This document shows, one piece after another, positions 1-4,103 of a DNA stretch of 6,808 bases. The notes under the pieces are model-generated. The model was not told the DNA's origin, did no database searches, and was given only the letters and a program-made list of their open reading frames with translations. This DNA comes from Candidatus Methanomethylophilaceae archaeon (GTDB taxonomy: Archaea > Thermoplasmatota > Thermoplasmata > Methanomassiliicoccales > Methanomethylophilaceae). How positions within the stretch are numbered: position 1 is the stretch's first letter; each line of letters opens with the position of its first letter. The position numbers were made by a program, and so were the translations under genes. The stretch lies in assembly GCA_017395275.1 (NCBI GenBank), contig JAFPVN010000032.1, forward strand, positions 1-6,808, given 5' to 3'.

Positions 1-229
1 ACTCATAATGTGCCAGCTTATGACGACCACTCACATAATCGAGGTGTTCGTCCATGAGGACGAGGCCAAGGACGAGAGGGAATTGGAGTTCCTCGCCGAC
101 AGCAGGGCGAGGGAGCACGCAGTCAACGTTTACGACCTGCTGTTCCGCCCGGAGTCGCTCACGAAGCGCGCGGGAACGGGACTGAGGCAGGGATTCAAGG
201 ACGCAGGTCCCGTAAGACAGAGGAAGTGA
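1..229 (+). CDS. ribC: Archaeal riboflavin synthase, C-terminal part (5' end outside window)
   Basis: The frame is open from the window edge (first full codon at base 2, reading LIMCQLMT) to a TGA at 227-229, giving 75 sense codons. The segments HIIEVFVHEDEAKDE, the VYDLLFRPE stretch and the closing GLRQGFKDAGP match, as I remember them, the C-terminal half of the archaeal riboflavin synthase family typified by MJ1184 of Methanocaldococcus. That family is about 150 residues, so roughly half the gene is missing. The enzyme dismutates two 6,7-dimethyl-8-ribityllumazine molecules to riboflavin and a pyrimidinedione in the cytosol. It is unrelated to the bacterial RibE synthase and is instead a paralogue of lumazine synthase. 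The ATG at base 8 is an internal methionine, because homology continues upstream of it. The gene is followed after four bases by ribH, which supplies its substrate, so the two are almost certainly cotranscribed. Confidence 0.9.
   Translation, partial: LIMCQLMTTTHIIEVFVHEDEAKDERELEFLADSRAREHAVNVYDLLFRPESLTKRAGTGLRQGFKDAGPVRQRK
220..223 (+). promoter_or_regulatory. Likely ribosome binding site for ribH
   Basis: GAGG at 220-223, within GAGGAAGTGA (220-229), lies ten bases before the ribH ATG and inside the last codons of ribC. It resembles the archaeal GGAGGTGA Shine-Dalgarno with one extra A. It fits an internal operon gene translated with a leader, unlike the three downstream genes, where no such site is seen. 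Confidence 0.5.
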
Positions 230-233
230 AGAA

Positions 234-647
234 ATGAGAAGATACAAGTTGGGAATGGTTGCCGCGGAGTTCAACTTCGAGGTCACATCGCTCATGATCG
301 AGAGAGCAAAGGCGGAGGCGGAGTTCCTCGAGGTCGACATCGCAAGGACCATCATGGTCCCTGGTGTCTTCGAGATGCCCCTCGCCATCAAGACCCTCCT
401 GAAGGACCCCGAGATTGACGCCGTCATAACGATCGGTGCAGTCATCGAGGGAGAGACCGACCACGACCAGATCGTCGTCGGCCAGGCATCGAGGAGGATC
501 ATGGACCTGTCCACCGAGTTCGACAAGCCCGTCGCGTTCGGAGTCACCGGACCCGGCATGACCGAGCTCCAGGCCATTGACAGGATCGAGAAGGGCCGCG
601 ACGTCGTCGACACGGCGGTCAAGATGCTCAAGAGACTCGGGAACTGA
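234..647 (+). CDS. ribH: 6,7-dimethyl-8-ribityllumazine synthase
   Basis: A complete 137-residue protein, a little shorter than the usual 140-160 of the family. It condenses 5-amino-6-ribitylamino-uracil with 3,4-dihydroxy-2-butanone 4-phosphate to form the lumazine precursor of riboflavin. Family landmarks are in order: the N-terminal strand with EFNFEVT (residues 12-18), which holds the aromatic ring-stacking residue; VPGVFEMPLA (42-51), matching the VPGAFEIP substrate loop; GAVIEGETDHD (68-78), with H77 in the place of the catalytic histidine; and GVTGPGMTELQAIDR (103-117), matching the GVLT...EQA phosphate-binding segment. The ATG at 234 is preferred because the protein begins directly at the first beta strand and a GAGG lies ten bases upstream. 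Known members assemble into pentamers or 60-mer capsids; which applies here cannot be read from sequence. It follows ribC by four bases and is the last gene of the transcript, since a terminator starts at its stop codon. Confidence 0.95.
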   Translation: MRRYKLGMVAAEFNFEVTSLMIERAKAEAEFLEVDIARTIMVPGVFEMPLAIKTLLKDPEIDAVITIGAVIEGETDHDQIVVGQASRRIMDLSTEFDKPVAFGVTGPGMTELQAIDRIEKGRDVVDTAVKMLKRLGN

Positions 648-679
648 GGGCCTTCGGGGCCCTCCCCTTAACATTTTTT
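646..679 (+). terminator. Hairpin plus T-run terminator of the ribC-ribH operon
   Basis: GAGGGCC (646-652) pairs perfectly with GGCCCTC (658-664) around a TTCGG loop. The stem starts inside the ribH stop codon. After nine bases a run of six T follows (674-679). T-runs alone are the main archaeal termination signal, and the hairpin adds support. It separates the riboflavin operon from the metal ATPase. Confidence 0.7.
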
Positions 680-725
680 GTGATTTTCGAACTTTATCCG
701 ACGGATGTATTCACGCATTACCTAC

Positions 726-749
726 CATACCTATACCCCCATAGGTATG
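726..749 (+). promoter_or_regulatory. Putative operator: perfect inverted repeat, CsoR-like
   Basis: CATACCTAT (726-734), six bases ACCCCC, then ATAGGTATG (741-749) form a perfect 9-bp inverted repeat. The right part, TATACCCCCATAGGTAT, resembles from memory the TACCCC...GGGGTA operators bound by metal- or sulfur-sensing repressors of the CsoR/CstR/RcnR family. It ends one base before the TATA box of the P-type ATPase, so it covers the TFB recognition element, and a bound repressor would block TBP/TFB assembly. No candidate repressor gene lies in the window. That the site is an operator is well supported by its symmetry and position; the CsoR assignment is inference. Confidence 0.6.
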
Positions 750-750
750 A

Positions 751-757
751 TTAAATA
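751..757 (+). promoter_or_regulatory. TATA box of the P-type ATPase gene
   Basis: TTAAATA is centred 26 bases before the ATG at 780. Archaeal transcription starts about 25 bases downstream of the TATA centre, so the transcript would begin at or beside this ATG and be leaderless. Confidence 0.65.
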
Positions 758-779
758 CGTCCGCGATTCTTCACATACG

Positions 780-2654
780 ATGTCGGCAGAGGTATTGGCT
801 GACCGTATCGAGGGCGCCATGGGGATCGGAGGATGGAGACGCGATGCCGTATTCATCATCGTCTCCGCGCTCTCGCTGCTGTTCAGTTTCCTCGGTTTCG
901 ACATATTCGGACTGGATCCCGCATGGATCGCCGTGATCCTCTGCGGCATCCCTATCTCGGTGGATGCCATCGTAGGGCTCCTTCTGAGGCATGATATCAA
1001 GGCCGATGTCATCGTTTTCATCGCGCTGGTAGCGGCATTGTACATCGGCGACATATTCACCGCCGGAGAGGTCGCTGCCATCATGCAGATTGGCGGACTC
1101 CTGGAGGATCTGACTGCAGAGAGGTCCAGGAAGGACATCGACAGGCTGATGCGTCTCGCACCGGTGACCGCATGCCGTATCGACGGGGACACGGAATCCG
1201 TTATACCGGCATCTTCCGTGAGGATCGGCGATATGCTGAGGGTACGTCCCGGGGAGACGGTCCCCGCCGACGGGAGGATCGTCTCTGGGGAGACGAGCAT
1301 AGACAACTCTTCCGTCACAGGCGAATCCGTGCCGGTCGACCGTATCCCGGGGGACGAGGTTTTCTCGGGCACCATCAATCTCTTCGGTGCATTCGATATG
1401 AGAGCGGAGAGGGACGGCGGCGACGGTTTCATCCAGCGCATGGCGAGGATGATGGAATCCGCCGATGCGGGGAAATCGAAGGTTGTCGGAATCGCCGACA
1501 GATGGGCCGGCTGGATAGTCTTTGCAGTGATGGCGATCGCATTGGCAGTCTATCTCCTCACGGACGACATCATCAGGACCGTAGCGGTGCTGGTGGTTTT
1601 CTGTCCCTGCGCCTTCGTCCTCGCGACGCCCACTGCCATTGTGGCGGCGATAGGTAATGCGTCGCGCCACGGTTTCCTCGTGCGGGACGGGGGATCACTA
1701 GAGCGTCTGGCCGATGTCAATAAGGTGTTCTTCGACAAGACTGGAACCCTCACGTACGGGAAGCTGACCGTGGTGTCGGTGCTCCCTTCGGAAGGCGTCA
1801 GCGAACAGGAGCTTATCACTGTCGCAGCTGCGGCCGAGACCCTGTCGGAGCACCCTGTGGGGAAGGCCATAGTCTCCGACTGCAGGGAGAGGGGATACGC
1901 CATAGGCCAACCCGAATCTGGGAGATCGGTGCCCGGCAAAGGAGTGGAATCCGTGATGGACGGGAGGAAGGTCATCGTCGGCAACCTTCCCATGATGGGA
2001 TCGGTCGGCGTTCAGGTCCCCGGTTCCGACGGTATGGGAGGGACGGCCGTGCATGTATCCTCGGACGGGAGATACATGGGATCGATAGTCCTCTCCGACG
2101 CGATCCGTGAGGACTCATCCGATGCGATATCGTCACTGCTGGCACAATCGATAGAACCCGTACTCGCGACGGGAGACTCCGAAGCCGTCGCCCAATCCGT
2201 GGCGTCAGGACTTGGCATCAGGGAGGTGCACGCCGGATGCCTTCCCGAGGACAAGCTGAGGCTCGTCGGATCCAGCGGGAGCGGGGTGTGCATGGTGGGC
2301 GACGGCATCAATGACTCCCCTTCCCTCAAGGCCGCGGACGTAGGCATATCCATGGGCGGCGTGGGGAGCGACATAGCGATCGAGGCATCGGACATCGTGG
2401 CAGTGGAGGACGGCATAGGCGGGATCCCCGGACTCATCGCATTGTCGAAGGCGATGATGAGGCGCATAAAGGCGAATATAGCCATCGCCATGTGCCTCAA
2501 CGCCGTGGCCATTTGCCTGGCCGTGGCAGGGTATCTCACTCCGTTCGCCGGAGCGCTGGTGCACAACGCCGGTTCGGTGTTCGTGGTCGTGAACTCCGCG
2601 TTCCTTCTCAGGTGGGCCTGGCCCGGACGCGGTACTGAGGCGCCCGAACAGTAA
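780..2654 (+). CDS. P1B-type heavy-metal-translocating ATPase, atypical metal-site helices
   Basis: A 624-residue integral membrane pump that couples ATP hydrolysis to export of a transition metal ion. Numbering is from the ATG at 780. Four N-terminal membrane segments lie at about 22-40, 48-69, 75-90 and 92-108. They are followed by the actuator domain with TGES (180-183), the CPC permeation motif (C275-P276-C277) in a membrane helix, the phosphorylation site DKTGTLT (D319), the nucleotide-domain HP pair (H358-P359), GDGIND (507-512), and two C-terminal helices. There is no N-terminal CxxC domain or His-rich stretch; the protein starts directly with the membrane part. The last helices carry N574 (CLNAV) and HNAGS (595-599). 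The Cu+ class would have YN and MxxSS here, and the Zn2+/Cd2+ class a Lys and an Asp, so the metal cannot be assigned. An in-frame ATG at 705 would add 25 residues but would place operator and TATA box inside the gene, so 780 is chosen. Regulation is probably by metal-responsive derepression at 726-749. Confidence 0.93.
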   Translation: MSAEVLADRIEGAMGIGGWRRDAVFIIVSALSLLFSFLGFDIFGLDPAWIAVILCGIPISVDAIVGLLLRHDIKADVIVFIALVAALYIGDIFTAGEVAAIMQIGGLLEDLTAERSRKDIDRLMRLAPVTACRIDGDTESVIPASSVRIGDMLRVRPGETVPADGRIVSGETSIDNSSVTGESVPVDRIPGDEVFSGTINLFGAFDMRAERDGGDGFIQRMARMMESADAGKSKVVGIADRWAGWIVFAVMAIALAVYLLTDDIIRTVAVLVVFCPCAFVLATPTAIVAAIGNASRHGFLVRDGGSLERLADVNKVFFDKTGTLTYGKLTVVSVLPSEGVSEQELITVAAAAETLSEHPVGKAIVSDCRERGYAIGQPESGRSVPGKGVESVMDGRKVIVGNLPMMGSVGVQVPGSDGMGGTAVHVSSDGRYMGSIVLSDAIREDSSDAISSLLAQSIEPVLATGDSEAVAQSVASGLGIREVHAGCLPEDKLRLVGSSGSGVCMVGDGINDSPSLKAADVGISMGGVGSDIAIEASDIVAVEDGIGGIPGLIALSKAMMRRIKANIAIAMCLNAVAICLAVAGYLTPFAGALVHNAGSVFVVVNSAFLLRWAWPGRGTEAPEQ

Positions 2655-2656
2655 CC

Positions 2657-2663
2657 TTAATAT
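2657..2663 (+). promoter_or_regulatory. TATA-like box of the MATE gene
   Basis: TTAATAT lies just after the ATPase stop codon and is centred 25 bases before the ATG at 2685. This predicts a leaderless mRNA independent of the ATPase. No Shine-Dalgarno is present in the 30-base gap. Read-through from the ATPase promoter is also possible, as no terminator is visible in between. Confidence 0.55.
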
Positions 2664-2684
2664 CGTGCGCACTATCGCGGACAC

Positions 2685-4025
2685 ATGGGTCACGAGCGGG
2701 GCGCGCTGAGCGACATGACGAGGATAATATGCTATTCGGCATTGTTCTCGATATCGTCCGTCATCATCGTCCTGAACAACCTGTCGGACCAGTACTTCGT
2801 GACCATCCAGGACAAGATACAGATTCAGGCGTACACGCTGGATGTCCCGTTCTTCTGGATAATGATGGCCGCGGGAGCGGGTCTCTCCGCTGTATATTCG
2901 CTTGACATAAGGAAGCACATCAGGTCCGGGAACATCCAGGCTGCCAACGAGGCCGCCATCCGTGCCCTCGTCTATTCGGTGATTTTCGGTATCGCGTTCT
3001 CGATCGTATCGTTCCTGTTCATGAGCCTGGTGTTCTTCCTCTTCGCCGATCACGACATCGCCGAGCAGGCGGCGGAATATCTCCTGCCGCTGCATATCTT
3101 CTATTTCGTCATATCCCTGAACTCGGTCCTGGGAGGTATACTCAATGCCGAGGGCAAGTTCAAGAGCCACGTGACCGGGCTCCTGATAATGCTCGTCGCC
3201 AACTTCATGTTCGATACCCTGTTCGTGAAGGAGCTCGGTCTCGGGCTGTTCGGTAACGGTATGGGTACCGTCTGCGCCGCCACGGTCGCACTCGCCGCGC
3301 AGCTGTTCCTGTATGCCGTCGGCAGGACGCAGGTGAAGCTGTCCCTGGCCAACTTCCACTGGTCGGCCGATGCCGCCCTTGCCGCTTTCATCAGGATCAA
3401 GCTGTTCCTCGTCAGGCACCTCACCAAGGACCTGGCGGAGCTGGGCGTCCGTTTCACAATCTATCTCGTGTACTCGCTGACGTACGGTATCCCCATGCTG
3501 TTCTCGGCGCTGATAGCGACCGTGGGAGCCGGTGCGGGGGCATACCTGTCCTCGGAATACGAGAAGCTGTACGTGAGCAGGGACAGGGAGGGCGTCAAGA
3601 GGCTGTTCATACGTTCCACCGTCGCGATCATGTCCGTTACGTTCCTGATGGCGGTGCTCATGTTCATCTTCGCGGACGACCTCACCGTACCCTTCCAGAC
3701 CGAGGCCACCGAGGAGAGCATCGAGACCATGCAGTGGACGATGAGGATCCTGGTGTTCACCGCGCCCTTCGTAAGCCTGAAGTACCTGGCCAATGCGGTA
3801 TCCGCGCCCGTGGGAAGGTTCAGGAACGCCACCGCCATGCTGATAGTATGGGCGTCTTTCAAGGTCATCGCGGTGGTCTACGCCTCGGAGATCGACTACT
3901 GGACGATCATCTACGTGGTGCTCATCGAGCGCATACTCGCCGCTATCGTCAGCGTGATACTCACCATCTGGCACATCCGTAACACATACGAGCATGCGGA
4001 TGCCGCCGCGGCCCGGGCAGCCTGA
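2685..4025 (+). CDS. MATE-family multidrug / small-molecule exporter
   Basis: A complete 446-residue polytopic membrane protein, the usual MATE length (440-480), with about 12 hydrophobic segments in two halves. MATE transporters export cationic drugs or metabolites by H+ or Na+ antiport. The first helix ends in NNLSDQYFV with D35, matching the conserved D-x-x-FV of the family. The fifth helix has VANFMFDTLFV with N173 and D177. These line up with Asp41, Asn180 and Asp184 of the structurally characterised Pyrococcus furiosus MATE (residue numbers from memory). A short loop LDIRKHIRSGNIQAANEA (73-90) fits the typical 'R-x-G-x-g-d-x-x-x-A' linker after helix 2. The charged segment at about 288-306 (EYEKLYVSRDREGVKRLF), between the fifth pair of helices, is the equivalent loop of the second half. 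The substrate is unknown. The ATG at 2685 is preferred from the TATA spacing. A later ATG at 2715 (M11) would remove only the hydrophilic N-terminus. It lies between a metal pump and a surface protein, with no evidence of functional linkage. Confidence 0.85.
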   Translation: MGHERGALSDMTRIICYSALFSISSVIIVLNNLSDQYFVTIQDKIQIQAYTLDVPFFWIMMAAGAGLSAVYSLDIRKHIRSGNIQAANEAAIRALVYSVIFGIAFSIVSFLFMSLVFFLFADHDIAEQAAEYLLPLHIFYFVISLNSVLGGILNAEGKFKSHVTGLLIMLVANFMFDTLFVKELGLGLFGNGMGTVCAATVALAAQLFLYAVGRTQVKLSLANFHWSADAALAAFIRIKLFLVRHLTKDLAELGVRFTIYLVYSLTYGIPMLFSALIATVGAGAGAYLSSEYEKLYVSRDREGVKRLFIRSTVAIMSVTFLMAVLMFIFADDLTVPFQTEATEESIETMQWTMRILVFTAPFVSLKYLANAVSAPVGRFRNATAMLIVWASFKVIAVVYASEIDYWTIIYVVLIERILAAIVSVILTIWHIRNTYEHADAAAARAA

Positions 4026-4045
4026 TGTTCTTATCAATTTGCGCG

Positions 4046-4063
4046 TGTGTGGGTATGCACACA
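4046..4063 (+). promoter_or_regulatory. Short inverted repeat beside the surface-protein promoter
   Basis: TGTGTG (4046-4051), spacer GGTATG, CACACA (4058-4063): a perfect 6-bp inverted repeat directly upstream of the probable TATA box. By position it could be an operator. It is short enough to arise by chance and differs in sequence from the repeat at 726-749. Confidence 0.25.
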
Positions 4064-4071
4064 TATTATAT
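4063..4071 (+). promoter_or_regulatory. Probable TATA box of the surface-protein gene
   Basis: ATATTATAT in the 78-base gap after the MATE gene is centred 37 bases before the ATG at 4104, so transcription would start near 4092-4095 with a leader of about ten bases. A second AT-rich run, TTTTTAAA (4084-4091), is too close to the ATG to serve it. No Shine-Dalgarno is visible before 4104. Confidence 0.45.
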
Positions 4072-4103
4072 TGGCGTTCAGCGTTTTTAAACTGGTTGGT
4101 TCT

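Noticed and set aside
8..229. A separate 73-residue small gene starting at ATG 8
   Set aside because: The frame is open to the window edge and the sequence is the C-terminal half of riboflavin synthase, so this is a truncated gene, not a small one.
705..779. Longer ATPase start at ATG 705 (25 extra residues, MYSRITYHTYTPIG...)
   Set aside because: The extra segment is encoded by the inverted repeat and TATA box, shows no family resemblance, and the ATG at 780 fits the leaderless promoter spacing.
900..2600. Copper exporter (CopA) assignment for the ATPase based on CPC
   Set aside because: CPC is shared by Cu+ and Zn2+ classes, and the helix 7/8 residues and lack of a CxxC domain do not support the Cu+ class, so no gene symbol was given.
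2655..2684. Terminator between the ATPase and MATE genes
   Set aside because: No hairpin or T-run is present in the 30-base gap, so read-through remains possible.
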